Origin: Cheiracanthium punctorium
Lineage: Eukaryota; Arthropoda; Arachnida; Araneae; Cheiracanthiidae
Assembly (NCBI GenBank): GCA_038373885.1
Contig: JAWZYV010001807.1
Location: forward strand, 372,001 to 436,000
Direction of reading: 5' to 3'
DNA length: 64,000 nt
Shown here: positions 22,153 to 33,139 of the stretch, piece after piece
Layout: every line of letters starts with the position of its first letter
Numbering within the stretch: the first letter of the stretch is position 1
Position numbers and translations under genes: made by a program
Notes under the pieces: generated by a model
What the model was told of the DNA's origin: nothing
The model's input: the letters and a program-made list of their open reading frames with translations, nothing else
Databases searched by the model: none

Positions 22153-22850
22153 CTAAAATTGCTATTGACCGTAATGTATTGGAAATCTTTTGAGTGTTCC
22201 TGTAGCAGAACTATAAATGATAAAGACACTTTTTTTAAAGGAGAAATTCATTTTCTAACTCTTTACAGCATATATCACTTCTGAGTCATTTGAAATATCC
22301 CAATACCTCTAAAAAACGCTTTGATGAATTTCGGCCCATAGAGCGTAATGTATTTCGAATCTTTTGGGCGGTCCTGTACATAAACTATTCAGTCGAATGG
22401 AGCCGAAAGGGGAGGTGCACAACTAGATGTTACAACAATCCTAAATATAAAGTTTCAACATTCAACGCCTAACAGTTTTTGAGATATGCGAGTTTAATGA
22501 ATTTCGGCCCATTGAGTGTACTGTATTTCGAATGTTTTGGGCAGTCCTGTAGATAAACTATCCAGTCGAATGGAACCAAAAGGGGAGGTGCACAACTAGA
22601 TGTTACAACTATCCAAAATATGAAGTTTCGACATTCTACGCTTAATAGCTTTTGAGTTAGGCGAGTTTAATGAATTTCGGCCCATAGAGCGTAATGTATT
22701 TCGAATCTTTTGGGCGGTCCTGTACATAAACTATCCATTCGATTGTCACCAAAAGGGGAGGTGCACAACTAGATCATAGAACAATCCTAAATATCAAATC
22801 TCAACATTCTACGACCAATAGTTTTTGAGATATGCGAGTTACATACATAC
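22153..22850 (+). repeat. 173-bp tandem array
   Basis: GAATTTCGGCCCAT marks units at 22326, 22499 and 22672, spaced 173 bp. Each contains GTAATGTATTTCGAATCTTT or a variant and GGGGAGGTGCACAACTAGAT. A diverged unit starts about 22153. Older units with GATGCACAACTATATGTTAC occur near 21850-22015. Confidence 0.9.
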
Positions 22851-23047
22851 GTACGTACAGACGGCATGGAAAAACTGGCCACAATAGACTCGCCGCTGGT
22901 CAAAATGAGTTGCAGACGCATTAATATGATCGTGCATGATAGCCTACGATGAGATGCATCGAAAAAAAATTTTTAATTCAATTTATAGGTAGTCAAAATC
23001 GGTTTTTTTGTCGAAATTTGGCCCCCAAAATTTTTTGGGATCACATT

Positions 23048-23074
23048 ACTTCCTTATACTACGTACAAGGAAGT
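23048..23074 (+). repeat. Terminal hairpin of composite element
   Basis: ACTTCCTT pairs with AAGGAAGT across an 11-base loop, followed by AAAAATTAG. An equivalent hairpin TACTTTCC/GGAAAGTA before AAAATTAG lies at 62376-62402. Confidence 0.75.
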
Positions 23075-23085
23075 AAAAATTAGCT

Positions 23086-23135
23086 GAGTACAAACGTTTC
23101 GGGGTTTAAGAAGGATATATCTTCTTCAGTTTTAA
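23086..23135 (-). repeat. Retroelement-tail-like motif, copy 2
   Basis: On minus: CTGAAGAAGATATATCC, then CCCCGAAACGTTTGTAC. Same logic as 10250-10345 and 46722-46760. Confidence 0.35.
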
Positions 23136-23399
23136 AAAGTTACCCTTTCCACACAGGGTGCAATGTATGCAAACATGAAATATGCATCTAGGTATGAAGA
23201 TATCAATTATTTACTTTACTATTTTTTATATAAGTAGGAAAATATCAAATTTATTCCTTTATTTGTTTGAATAATTTGTTTTAATAATTTCAAATTCCGT
23301 GCGAAGAACGATACTTCAGTTACAATTCAATAATTCTGAAAACACAGAAAGCCTCAAAATAATTTGATGTATGAAATTTATCACACTACTGTTTAACTC

Positions 23400-23790
23400 C
23401 TCGAATGATAATTGAATTCCGCAGATTGCGATTAAATATTTCTCTAGAATTCAAATTTCGCAAAATTCATGAGGCGAGGAAATTTTTACTCTGGTGTTTC
23501 TATTCCCTAATTTGGTCTCGAGAACGAAACACAGCGTAAACCGCATGTAATCTCTGGAGCGCTACAAGAATTGTTAAAGAGGTATTTAAGAAGAGAAATG
23601 TGCGTGCTTTTTAAGTTAATTACACGAGAAAAGGAATTCGAAGCATGTTAAAAGGCAGCGAATCCATAAGCTAATCAGCCGTGTTTGTTAGTTATTCCTG
23701 TTATGCATTGTTTGAAATAAGAGTTAACTAAAGGTGGGAGTTCTTTGAAGTGGCGGATCTCGAAAAGTTTCAATTGAGAGGCGATAACTA
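23400..23790 (+). repeat. Family D repeat, copy 3
   Basis: The most complete copy. ATTCATGAGGCGAGG, GAGAACGAAACACAGCGTAAAC, GCATGTAATCTCTGGAG, CTACAAGAATTGTTAA, TATTTAAGAAGAGAAAT, TTAATTACACGA, TAATCAGCCGTGTTTG and GCATTGTTTGAAATAAGAG occur in order. Copy 5 (26985-27350) follows it closely. No reading frame is conserved across copies. Confidence 0.65.
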
Positions 23791-23850
23791 AGACGAAATA
23801 TATTACCAGAGATGTGATCTATGAGGGAGTTGTTCGGATAAGTTTTAAAA

Positions 23851-24774
23851 ATTTTAAATAGAAATTAAAGTGAACGTAAAATGGCATTCCGTTTGAAAAA
23901 AACTATGTCTCGTTGCACTCCAAAAAACAAATATACAAATGAAGATCAAAGTAGTTTATTTAAAAAAATAATAGCAATTATTATAATGGAGGTTGACAGC
24001 AAACCAAAACATTATCAGGCCGTGATAAAAGCGATAAGTGAGTGTATCACGAAGTGCAAACACAGTAGGCCAACTTGGCGATAGCGCTAGGAGCAAGAAA
24101 GAACAGATGCCAATTAAACCGCCAGATTGAAAAAAAAAAAAAAAACAAGTTGCGAGATAGTGAAAACGCAATTGAATTAAAATTGAAATGCGGGTTCGCG
24201 AATAGGGGATAGGTAAGGAGAACTTGTAACACAAGAACATTTACAGAAGCCCCGTGGGAAAATAAGGAGGAAAGTAAATACCGGACACGAGGGCGTCTGA
24301 TATTATAACGGTTAAAATCCAAAGTAAATAACCAAACGGAATTAAAATAGCGTAACGGATAGAGATGTGAATTTAAATAGGGCAATCAGTATTAAATTTA
24401 GAATAATGAAAGGAAAATCAGAACTTATTAAAAATAAGTGATGACATGCATCACAGGATTACTCTTTTTTCTGTAACCTGTTCGTTTTTAATATTGAAAC
24501 CATATACAACCGCTTCGCTCTCATCATAAAAAAGACGTAGCAGTTCTTTGACCATTGTTGCTTCCCTGAATTTCTGGGGGCTAGCGTTGCGCTTGCGAGA
24601 TCGCTTGGTCATCCAGCGAACCGTTCTGGGAAGCGGCATCGGTCAAAGAAGGAGAGTCTTCATTGTTGCATCGAATCAATAATGAGAGCGAACAGGTTAA
24701 ACATGGGTTCAGTAGTGGTTTTAAGTACAATCACCCTATCGCTCCCTCCCTTTGCATCTACTGCTGCCATAAGT
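23851..24774. other. Unassigned sequence with possible eroded coding patch at 24451-24715
   Basis: 24451-24639 on minus is a 62-codon frame of mixed composition (FREATMVKELLRLF, YDESEAVVYGFN). Upstream in another frame is SPSLTDAASQNGSLDDQ. The local GC content is above the surroundings. I do not recognise it; it may be a decayed exon or transposon piece. A poly-A run lies near 24127-24144. Confidence 0.25.
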
Positions 24775-24860
24775 TAAATAATCGTGTTTGCACTTATTCC
24801 TGCGATGCATTCTTTAAAGTAAGAGTTGAGTAGACGAAGGGGTTCTTAAAGATGCATGTC
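24775..24860 (+). repeat. Family D repeat, copy 4 (tail only)
   Basis: GTGTTTGCACTTATTCCTGC, GATGCATTCTTTAAAGTAAGAG and GGGGTTCTTAAAG match the tail of copy 3 at 23690-23750. Confidence 0.5.
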
Positions 24861-25079
24861 TCGAAATTCAGAAATATAACTTCATTTAACCTTGATTCCA
24901 ATCCATCAAGTTAAAAATACTTTAAGTTGAAGAAAATTGGTACTATCGAGAGAAAGATAGATTGTTCTGTCATGCACATCTTTTCGGAAATTTTCTATTT
25001 CTTTTCTTAATTCTAGGTCGGCGTGATTGATTATCAATTTCTTTTTTCTTTAACACTACGTGTCAGTCAAACTTAAATA

Positions 25080-25599
25080 CAGGGTGTCCATAATTAAAGT
25101 CACACTTTAAAACGATCAGAAGAGGAAAACTGCTGGACCAAATGTTATCAAACTTGGTAATTGTGTAAAGGTGGTTGGTCAGGGCAGTCATTATCGGCGA
25201 TAAAGGTGTTTAAAAATTCAGCACCAGCGGCTAAGGGAGAGGGGTTGTTCCAGGGGTCCGAACTTCCTCCTCCACGAAATTTTGATTTTTGTTAATAAAA
25301 TGATATTGATACAGTTTCCTTTTGAGAAAAATACTGCCTTTTTTTACCGTTTGGACCCCCTCCGAAATTTTTGAACCCCCCCCTCCAAAATGTTCTTTAT
25401 GGGGTTGGGGTCGGACCCCTGAACCAACCCCCTCCCCTTAAATACGTTCTTGCCCCTGGTGTTGAATTTTTGAGCATTTTTTCCACGGATAATAAATCCC
25501 CTGATCACCTTTATACAATTACCAAGTTTGATAACATTGGGTCCAGTAGTTTTCCTTTTCTGATCGTTTTAATGCAGAACTTCAATTATGGACACCCTG
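25080..25599. mobile_element. Tc1/mariner-type MITE with long TIRs
   Basis: TA at 25078-25079 and 25600-25601. CAGGGTGTCCATAATTAAAG is mirrored by CTTCAATTATGGACACCCTG. Similarity continues about 100 bp inward (GATCAGAAGAGGAAAACT, CCAAATGTTATCAAACTTGG). The interior is C/G-skewed (runs of CCCCC) and non-coding. Confidence 0.88.
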
Positions 25600-25601
25600 T
25601 A

Positions 25602-26138
25602 CTTCGTTCTATTGTGTTGGTCAAGGTATCTCCTCTTTCTAAAATCTGGAGCTGTTGAGTTTCAATGACAAACTACTTATTTCATCATTTTTTTTTTTTT
25701 TTTTGGTCTATGCTTTTTACTACCGTTTCCAATTATTAAATCAGATCATCCCATCGAGCTTCCTTCAGATTTGTAGTTTTTTAGGAATTCAAGTAATTTG
25801 GTACTCAGTAATCCATAACAATTGTAAACTTTATCCCAAGTAGGCACTGTCTCAACCTATCAAGTGCCAATACAATTGCCATTAATTCTAACTTGCTTGA
25901 ATGTCAGCTCTTTCCCACGCCGGTGGTTTTCTTATTTACGCAGAGTACACCAAATAACATTTTTCATCATTCCCACGTTTAAGTAGAATTTGGAATAATA
26001 CATTTCAACTTGAATCTGCGTGCACTTCCGTAAATACAGGAAATTTCACAAAAACTTATCAAAATTTCACAAAAAATCACCTAAAAATTATCACACTTCA
26101 ATATGTCCGTGAACGATATTTGAATTCATCAGTACACG
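25602..26138. other. AT-rich sequence, nothing recognised
   Basis: A T homopolymer lies near 25688-25703. No gene or termini seen. Confidence 0.4.
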
Positions 26139-26142
26139 TCAA

Positions 26143-26976
26143 CCCTTTGAAGCGCGATGGTTGCGCTGTGAAACCACCTTATTTTAGTGCTTTCACTGCT
26201 ACTCACAAAAGAATACAGTTAAATGGTCTCAACGCTAAAATAGTGCAGCCGTTGCCATCGATCCATTTAAATGCCAATAACATGGCGGTCGATCGAATAG
26301 CCCATCTGGCCCCACATCTGAAGAAGTTTTCTGACACAGCGGCTGAGCATGGTGTTGGTAGTTAACCCTTTAACGCGCAGTGTTCCCGCTCTGGGAACAC
26401 CCAACTCTGACGTTTTGACTATTGCCAGTCACAAAGAATAGATTTGATTTCTATAAAAATAGTTGCGGGTGACATAGATCCACGAGAATCTTCTACTTTT
26501 TAGCACGTCATTTCCCGTAAAAAATGGTCACGATTCTTTTTAACAGCACTGACATCTGCTGAATACTGGAAGAATGCCAGAACAGCTGGATAGATTGCCC
26601 AATGCTTTAAAAAGGGCAGCCGTTGCCATCGCTCTGCTTAACTACCAGCAAGATGGCTGACGATCGGAACGTTCATCGCGTGCCACAGATCTAGAGACCC
26701 TTTTTTTGACGACAGCTGGCTGTGCGCGGGCACAGATATCTGCGTCAAAAAAAGGGTCTCTATAGATCTGTGGCACGCGATGAACGTTTCGATCGTCCGC
26801 CATTTTGCTGGTAGTTAAGTCGAGCGATGGCAACGGCTGCCTTTTTTTCAGCATTGGGAAAGGGTTGCGCCTCAAAGGGTTAAATGGATCGATTGCAACT
26901 GCTGTACTTTTTCAGCGTTGAGCCGTGCATCCAGTTGGTCTTCGATATTGATGTGAAAATGCTTACGGTTCAAGGG
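26143..26976 (-). mobile_element. TTAA foldback element copy 6 (subfamily II), split by copy 7
   Basis: Left half 26143-26361 begins CCCTTTGAAGCGCGATGG with hairpin GGTTGC-GCTGT-GAAACC (26159-26175). It contains GCCGTTGCCATCGATCC and ACATGGCGGTCGATCG. Its right half (26884-26976) runs ATGGATCGATTGCAACTGCT ... GGTTCAAGGG. Copy 7 sits between the halves at TTAA. The left flank TCAA and right flank TTTA are eroded TTAA sites. Confidence 0.75.
26366..26879 (-). mobile_element. TTAA foldback element copy 7 (subfamily I), nested
   Basis: TTAA at 26362-26365 and 26880-26883, both inside copy 6. It carries the ACGCG end with its GTTCCC-GCTCT-GGGAAC hairpin, the unique third, then the two arms and GGGTTGCGCCTCAAAGGG. 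The centre between arms is GCGCGGGCACAGATATCTGC instead of the usual GCACAGCC palindrome. Confidence 0.88.
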
Positions 26977-27099
26977 TTTAAGTTTTCTATTAAATATTTC
27001 CCTGCAATTCAAATTTTGCCTTATTCATGAGGCAGGTAACATTTTAACTCTACAATCCTGAACCTTAATTGGGTTCTCGATAACGAAACACACCATAAA
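26617..27099 (+). repeat. Direct duplication, unit 1
   Basis: Starts within the first arm of copy 7, runs through its right end, the right half of copy 6 and family D start, ending at ACCATAAA. Unit 2 at 27394-27874 is highly similar; 26702-27095 in particular differs from it at only a handful of positions. Confidence 0.85.
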
Positions 27100-27350
27100 C
27101 CTCATGTAATCTCTAGAGTGCTACAGGAATTGTTAAGCAAGTATTTAAGAAGAGAAATATGTATGCTTTAAGTTAATTACACGAAAAGAGAAGTTAGATG
27201 CCTCTCAAGAGGCAGTGAAATCCATAAGCTACGAAGCCTTGTTTGTAGTTATAAATTATCAACCTGTTATAAATTATCTTTAAAAAAAAGAGTTTAGTTG
27301 ACTGGGGGAGGGGTGTTGTAAGGGGCCTCTTTGTAAAAAATTCATGTTTA
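26985..27350 (+). repeat. Family D repeat, copy 5
   Basis: ATTAAATATTTCCCTGCAAT, TTCATGAGGCAGG, GTTCTCGATAACGAAACACA, TCATGTAATCTCTAGAGTG, CTACAGGAATTGTTAA and TATTTAAGAAGAGAAAT align with copy 3. Its start lies in the direct duplication, so a partial further copy is at 27760-27874. Confidence 0.65.
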
Positions 27351-27393
27351 GAAATTGGAGGATGAAACTTGATTTTGAAACCTGATGATGAAA

Positions 27394-27874
27394 CAGCCTT
27401 TGCCATCGCTCGACTTAAGTACCAGCAAGATGGCGGACGATCGAAACGTTTATCGCGTGCCACAGACTAGAGACCTTTTCTTGACGAGAGCAGTCTGTGC
27501 GCGGGCACAGATATCTGCTTCAAAAAAAGGGTCTCTATAGATCTGTGGCACGCGATGAACGTTTCGATCGTCTGCCATTTTGCTGGTAGTTAAGTCGAGC
27601 GATGTCAACGGCTGCCCTTTTTTCAGCATTGGGAAAGGGTTGCGCCTCAAAGGGTTAAATGGATCGATTGCAACTGCTGTACTTTTTCAGCGTTGAGCCG
27701 TGCATCCAGTTGGTCTTCGATATTGATGTGAAAATGCTTACGGTTCAAGGGTTTAAGTTTTCTATTAAATATTTCCCTGCAATTCAAATTTTGCCAAATT
27801 CATGAGGCAGGTAACTTTTTAACTCTGCAATCCTGAACCTTAATTGGGTTCTCGATAACGAAACACACCATAAA
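27394..27874 (+). repeat. Direct duplication, unit 2
   Basis: Second copy of 26617-27099, containing a TTAA-element arm pair, the GAGGC end plus TTAA, and the same right half of copy 6. The left part (27394-27490) is more diverged than the rest. Confidence 0.85.
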
Positions 27875-28911
27875 ACATAAAAACCACAGCCAGCTGTCAA
27901 TTGGCTATCGTATGCACTATATGGGAAAAATTACCAGTTGCGTTAATCTTCGTTTTTCACGTGAAAATTAATTTGATTACCCTTATTGATATGCTGAACA
28001 ATAAATATTCTTGAATTAAAAAAAAAATTGCCAAAGATTACTGAGCCCCTTAAAGTTGGATGTATCAGAAAATCAGTTAACCAACCAAGCAGTTATCCAA
28101 GTTAGTTGACCAACACAGCGCGTGCTGATAGTAAGAAGAACAAAATTACGTAGAAAGTGTCCATCAAAAACGCTTCCTTTCTCTAGGTTTAGAATTAGAA
28201 AGAATTTTTATGAAATGAGCTACAAATCATGTACAAGTATCTTTTTGACATCCAGAATATAAAACCGTATGTATGTAGATGTAAATCTATTGTATTTTAA
28301 ATGAAATAATGGTGACATACACAAATAAATAAATAAATGTAAAAATGAATCGAAACACCCAGAAAGTGTACAAATTTATATCACTATTCTTATTAACATA
28401 ACAAAAACTTTCAGTTTAATTTTATAGAATGTTTTAGAAAATTTCTCCTCTTTCTACAAATTAATCACCGTGCTTTATGATACTATAAATATAAAGTGTA
28501 TAAAGTCTATATTAAAATGTTATTCTTAAACTGCATATAGGATGAATCAGTTCGAGCTAGGCCAGGCATTAAAATTTGATTTTTGAAGCGGGGCAAGAAA
28601 TTTTTGACTCCTGCAGACCTCTAGTGCAGATGAAAACGATCTGCGCAAATTTTTCAAATGTATATCATTATTAATAGTGATAGTAATTTTTCATCCTCGT
28701 GATACCTTCTGTTACCCATCTGAGTTTGTTTGCTAACTTGTGTAACGGGAAAAGCTTTTGAGATAAATTATGGAGGACATGCTCCTCTGATCGCAATGAT
28801 TAGCAGACAAGTGATGGGTCTATATAAAACAAATTTTGTTAATTATTAGACTTTAATATAGTAAATCAGGCTGTCTTAAATAACACTCAAAATATTCCAC
28901 TCGTAAATTAT
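27875..28911. other. AT-rich sequence, nothing recognised
   Basis: AAATAAATAAATAAA near 28323 is the only simple repeat of note. No gene or termini seen. Confidence 0.4.
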
Positions 28912-28915
28912 TTAA

Positions 28916-29200
28916 CCCTTTAACGCGCAGTGTTCCCGCTCTGGGAACACCAAACTCTGACGTTTTGACCGTTGCCAGTCGCGAAGAATAGATTTGATTT
29001 CTATAAAAATAGTTGCGGGTGACATATAGCTCCACGAGAATCCTTTAACTTTTTAGCACGTCATTTCCCGTAAAAAAATTGTCACGATTCTTTTTTAACA
29101 GCACTGACATCTGCTGAAAAATGGAAAAATGCGAGAACAGCTGGATAGATTGCCCAATGCCGAAAAAAGGGCTGTCGTTGTCATCGCTCGATTTAATTAC
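28916..29200 (-). mobile_element. TTAA foldback element copy 9 (subfamily I), truncated
   Basis: TTAA at 28912-28915, then the ACGCG end with an intact hairpin and the unique third as far as CATCGCTCGATTTAATTAC. Both the foldback centre and the GAGGC end are missing. The break is followed by a short direct repeat, GCGTTTTGTCACT at 29201 and 29221. Confidence 0.85.
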
Positions 29201-29233
29201 GCGTTTTGTCACTAAGCAACGCGTTTTGTCACT

Positions 29234-30837
29234 TAAACTTAGACTAACAGAATGGTAACCCGAAGTAGATGTTTTTAAGATCAAAATTACAAACGCAATT
29301 TTCTCTTTTTGTTTTCATTAATAATGGCTAGACATGTAGTTAGACACAACGTTAATTGTCGTTAGGCTTTTTCGTTACACTGCTACAGCTCATTAAATTG
29401 TTCAAGAAGTAATCTGCGGGGGAAAAATGCGTCTAATATCCTAATAAACATTTTCTAATACCCCAATAAAAAACCCAAATGCCTTCCATTCCTACTTCGA
29501 ATTAAACCTCTCTTTTAAATACTTAATGCTGAGGAACTAAACAAAGCTATAAAAATCTTTCATGAAGTCGACGTTACATTTCTTTTTCCTTTCATGGAAA
29601 GCTTTTAATGCTTGCTTTGAAATGCATTTCTGCCTATAGGTACTCAAACTTAAAGAAACATTTAAAGAAAGAAATGTTAGTAATCTTAAAATGCAGTTTG
29701 TAAGTTTATTTAATTTGAGGAAGCTTTCATTTTTTCCATATGTTGAATGTACTAGAAGCGTTAAGTTCAAGCTTAATGCCACTGCAGCCTGGAAAGCGGA
29801 TGTTAGATTTAACAATGATTGTACGTTTTTTTATATAATGCGTATTTCATCACTACTATTTTTAATTAATTCTTAATTTGCTATTCTAAATGTATAACAC
29901 TCCTGTCCGTTTTTCAAATCCCATCTTTCAGGCTACCCGACTATTTCCTACCATTTTTGAATATCACTTAGGTTTTCACTATTCATGCAGTAATTTATTC
30001 TTTCTTTGATGTATCCCTGCCGTGACAATTCTAAAAGTTGATCTCCCAAAAGAGTTCCTCACAGATTTCAGTATATTTGCTAGGGTAGCCAGCTCTTTGT
30101 ATCCAACCCCAGTTGGCGTTTCTGGATTAAAAAATATTACAAAACTCTTAATTTATACCTATTCATCCATAGGCGCCACATCAACTATGCGCTCACTGGG
30201 CGATTAAATTGCGATCATTGTATCCCTGTGCTTTCGCCAGCTTAGCTTACACCAATCCCAAATTTGTTCCATTATTTGATAATTTGTCCTTCAAACAAGT
30301 ACATCATTCGCCATACTATCAGCCACCGGTAAATTATCTTTCAACATTTTTAACAAACCAATTTGATTCTACACTGGACTGCGTTACAGGTTATTGCACG
30401 TTAATTTTTATACGATCACGCTAACATGGCGAAACTTCAAATTTTATCTTTTGTTTTGTCGAATCCTTGACAAGAAATTCCCTGGTAAAATAACTTATGA
30501 ATGGATAGGCTGAGTATTATTTAGAATAGTCTCATTTACAATACTAAGGTAAAATAATTCCCATAATTTGTCTTTCATAGATCAATACCACGACTAATAA
30601 TAATTGCGACCAGAGGAGCATGGCCCTCATAATTTATTTGAATAGCTTTTCCCATTGTACAAGATAACGAACAAATTCAGATAGGTGATAAATGGTTCCA
30701 CGCGGATAAAAAAGTACCATAGAACATAAGGTCAAAAACCTCATTCAGTAGTGAAAACAATAAAAGTAAAATGACCAAATAAAGTCAAATGACTAAATAA
30801 AAGGAGAACTGCAGTCGATAATAAGTAATCTTCTCGT
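29234..30837. other. AT-rich sequence, nothing recognised
   Basis: Several 60-90 codon frames on both strands without family features. No termini or RNA signature. Confidence 0.4.
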
Positions 30838-31185
30838 GTGCAAATACCCATTCTGCTTCTACCATTCTTTCTGTGCACCAGTAGTACCAAGGCAACTATC
30901 CTGGTAGCTCTCGGTCTACTCAGTGCAGAAGATAGAAACAAACTACTGTTTCACGGTTTCAAAGTGGCGCTTCAGAATGTCGGCATTCTACAAGGGAAAA
31001 GTTTCCCTGTTTTTAACAAGTGTTCCAACTACCAAGCCACTGCGGATCATATTCTTCATTGCTTGGAACTCACGAAAGAAGAATTTCACTAGCATCCGCT
31101 GCTGGTTATGAATTTTCTAAGAGTTAACAATGTCATCGATTTGATCCTGTTGGCTTGGAGATTAGTGGCAACAACAACAAACTTC
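30838..31185 (+). pseudogene. LINE 3' end relic (C-terminal segment)
   Basis: The frame 30838-31092 ends with CSNYQATADHILHCLELTKE, a Cys/His segment. After a stop it continues LLVMNFLRVNNVIDLILLAW, then a CAACAACAAC tail (31168-31178). This order (Cys...DHIL-C, D/NFLRVN-x-DL, stop, CAA repeat) is typical of spider LINE 3' ends as I recall them. Upstream RT is not present, so it is a short 3' relic. Confidence 0.55.
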
Positions 31186-32649
31186 TCACTTATTCTGGGA
31201 AAGTAAAAGCAACGGACAAGTACTTATTAGTAAACATTGCAAAATTCGAAAGGATTAAATTCCATTCCGAAACAATATATGTCGGATTACACGAACCAGG
31301 AATATGCGGATATGAATTTGATTCATGGGCTAGCAAGGGGTAATGGACGCCTAGCACAAATAAGCAAACTGCAGCAAATGCCGTGAGATTAGTCCAGATA
31401 GCAGCAACAATCTATTGCTCTCGCAGCAAGTTTGGATACGTGTATTTAAAAATTCATTACTTGAATGTTTCTTTCTATTTCAGATGTATTTCAAGACTAA
31501 ATACGAAATTGGAAAATGCATACAAATAAAAGTGGAATACATTATTTTTGTTCTACGTATTATTGATCACTTTTTTCATGCTAAGCCAAAATATCTGCAA
31601 CTACAATTAACCGTTAAAGTTTTGACCGAGCTGAACAGTTTATGCTGCCACCTTATAAAAGCTCACAACATTATTTACTACAAGTTTCGAAATTTTATTT
31701 CGATCCCTGGTACATACACAGACAGAAAAATGGATCAAGATCTGAACGTATTTTTAAGAAAAAAAATTATCTATACAGAAATCTAAACGTGTAGAAACAA
31801 AGGGTGAGGGCTCCATGACTTGCTGGTAAAAATGCAGTCCATAGTAGCAGTGACTGCTTGTTTTCTGCTCGGTCGTTCATCGACTCATCTAATTCAGTCA
31901 TCGGCAAGTGCACTTTTGTTTTTCTGCAATAGATGAACTTTTATTCATGGATAGAAGTGATCTAGACGAGCAGTTTCGCCGATGGGAAACCGACAAACAA
32001 TATCTTATCCGAAACTGCAGCTCTATAGTCATCGGGCCTTGCAGGTGTCCCAGTGGTTTAATGTGCCTTTTCTAATCTAAGGGAAATTTTGAAAAATTCT
32101 TGAATGAATGACATAATTTACTTCAAATTTCTTATATTGGGGTTGGGACGGGGCAGGGGGGGGTGATATCCCCCCACAAAATTTAAATGAAATATTTACA
32201 AAAAAAAGTAAGTGTTTATTATATAAAATCGTTTGTAATATTTAAATAATTTTTAAAAAATGTGTTTAAAAAAAAAGGAAAAGAAAATCTGTTTGAGCGT
32301 CAGCTGCATTATAAGAATAACGGAAACTTAATTAAAATGAGCAACTCTTTTGAAACCTCCTTAATGTAAACAGCAAGAAGAGAAATCACTTAATTTTTAT
32401 AAGTTATCCAATCCAAGAAATATGAAAGTTAAAATCACACTAAAATTCCTTTACTATTTGCAATATTGTTTTTTAATTATTAATTTTGAATGTTGTTGCT
32501 ACTTACATACATTGGTAAAAAGTGAAATTAATTTGTTACCAATTGAATAATTTGACTATTATTAATAATAGCTGAACAGCACTTTGTCAAAATTTCACCA
32601 AAGTCCCAATCTGTGACTAAAATAACCGGTACTTCAATCTTTGGCTAGC
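31186..32649. other. Unassigned sequence
   Basis: A 123-codon frame at 31415-31786 and a 62-codon frame at 31155-31343 match nothing I know. A G-run with CCCCC lies near 32155-32176. Otherwise AT-rich. Confidence 0.35.
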
Positions 32650-32651
32650 AC

Positions 32652-32730
32652 ATGATAAGTCTGGATGGTCTTGCGGTAGCGTGCAGGCTTAGATTCTGCA
32701 GACTCAGGGTTCGGGTACGGTGGAGGAAGA
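32652..32730 (+). repeat. tRNA-like segment, possible SINE head
   Basis: TGGTCTTGCGGTAGCGTGC fits an A box and GGGTTCGGGTAC fits a B box about 30 bases on. The sequence after it (GGTGGAGGAAG, then T-rich) does not complete a tRNA acceptor stem, so I read it as a SINE head or tRNA pseudogene, not a functional tRNA. Confidence 0.45.
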
Positions 32731-33131
32731 ATTATTTTTCCCTTTTTTTTTCAGAAAAACGGAAAGTTAGCATCCAAAAAACGAAAACATAATAAACGGA
32801 ATGGACATTTTTTGAAAATTTTGCTGCCAGTCGTTTATTTTTTATTAACAAATATATTTTAAACAGTTTATCGCTTTCTCATCGGTTCCTTTTAGTTATC
32901 TCATCGGAGTCATCGGGAAACGATGATCGGCTTTATTTATCGGCCCACCAAGCGGACATTTTGTACCAGTTGCCGATGAAATTTCCTCTTTTTTTTGGAT
33001 GAAAAGCCGTGATCGGCCATTGCTTCTTCTCCTCGGATTAAACTCACCCGCCTCTCATTGACCGATGGGTTATTGATACTAGGGGTTACATTCTTTTAAG
33101 TGTGTGTATCATTTGAATTTCATTTGACTTA
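32731..33131. other. Unassigned sequence
   Basis: Contains several near-repeats of CATCGG...GATGATCGGC (32880-33010). No gene seen. Confidence 0.3.
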
Positions 33132-33139
33132 TTATAGAG

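Larger units (their letters stand above)
21220..23085 (+). mobile_element. Composite repeat element with two tandem arrays and terminal hairpin
   Basis: Starts near AGCGATTTCTAGCCAAATAT, a block also found at 41448. It carries the 86-bp array (21581-21845), the 173-bp array (22153-22850) and a non-repeated tail. It ends in a hairpin (23048-23074) followed by AAAAATTAG. The same tail layout (tandem units, ACAT-rich stretch, hairpin, AAAAATTAG) occurs at 61800-62412. Tandem arrays plus a 3' hairpin are known in Helitron/Helentron-type elements; this is only a structural analogy. No protein is visible. Confidence 0.6.

Noticed and set aside
24451..24639. Possible host exon on minus (FREATMVKELLRLF)
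   Set aside because: The frame does not extend upstream without a shift and I recognise no family. Kept only as an uncertain patch.
26642..26875. Recurrent open frame NPF/MLKKGQPLPSLDL ... KMADDRNVHRVP in many places, as if a conserved small protein
   Set aside because: It is simply the arm of the TTAA foldback family read in one frame. It recurs because the DNA recurs, appears on both strands owing to the palindrome, and is truncated differently in each copy.
31415..31786. 123-codon open frame
   Set aside because: No family resemblance and no supporting context. Left as unassigned.
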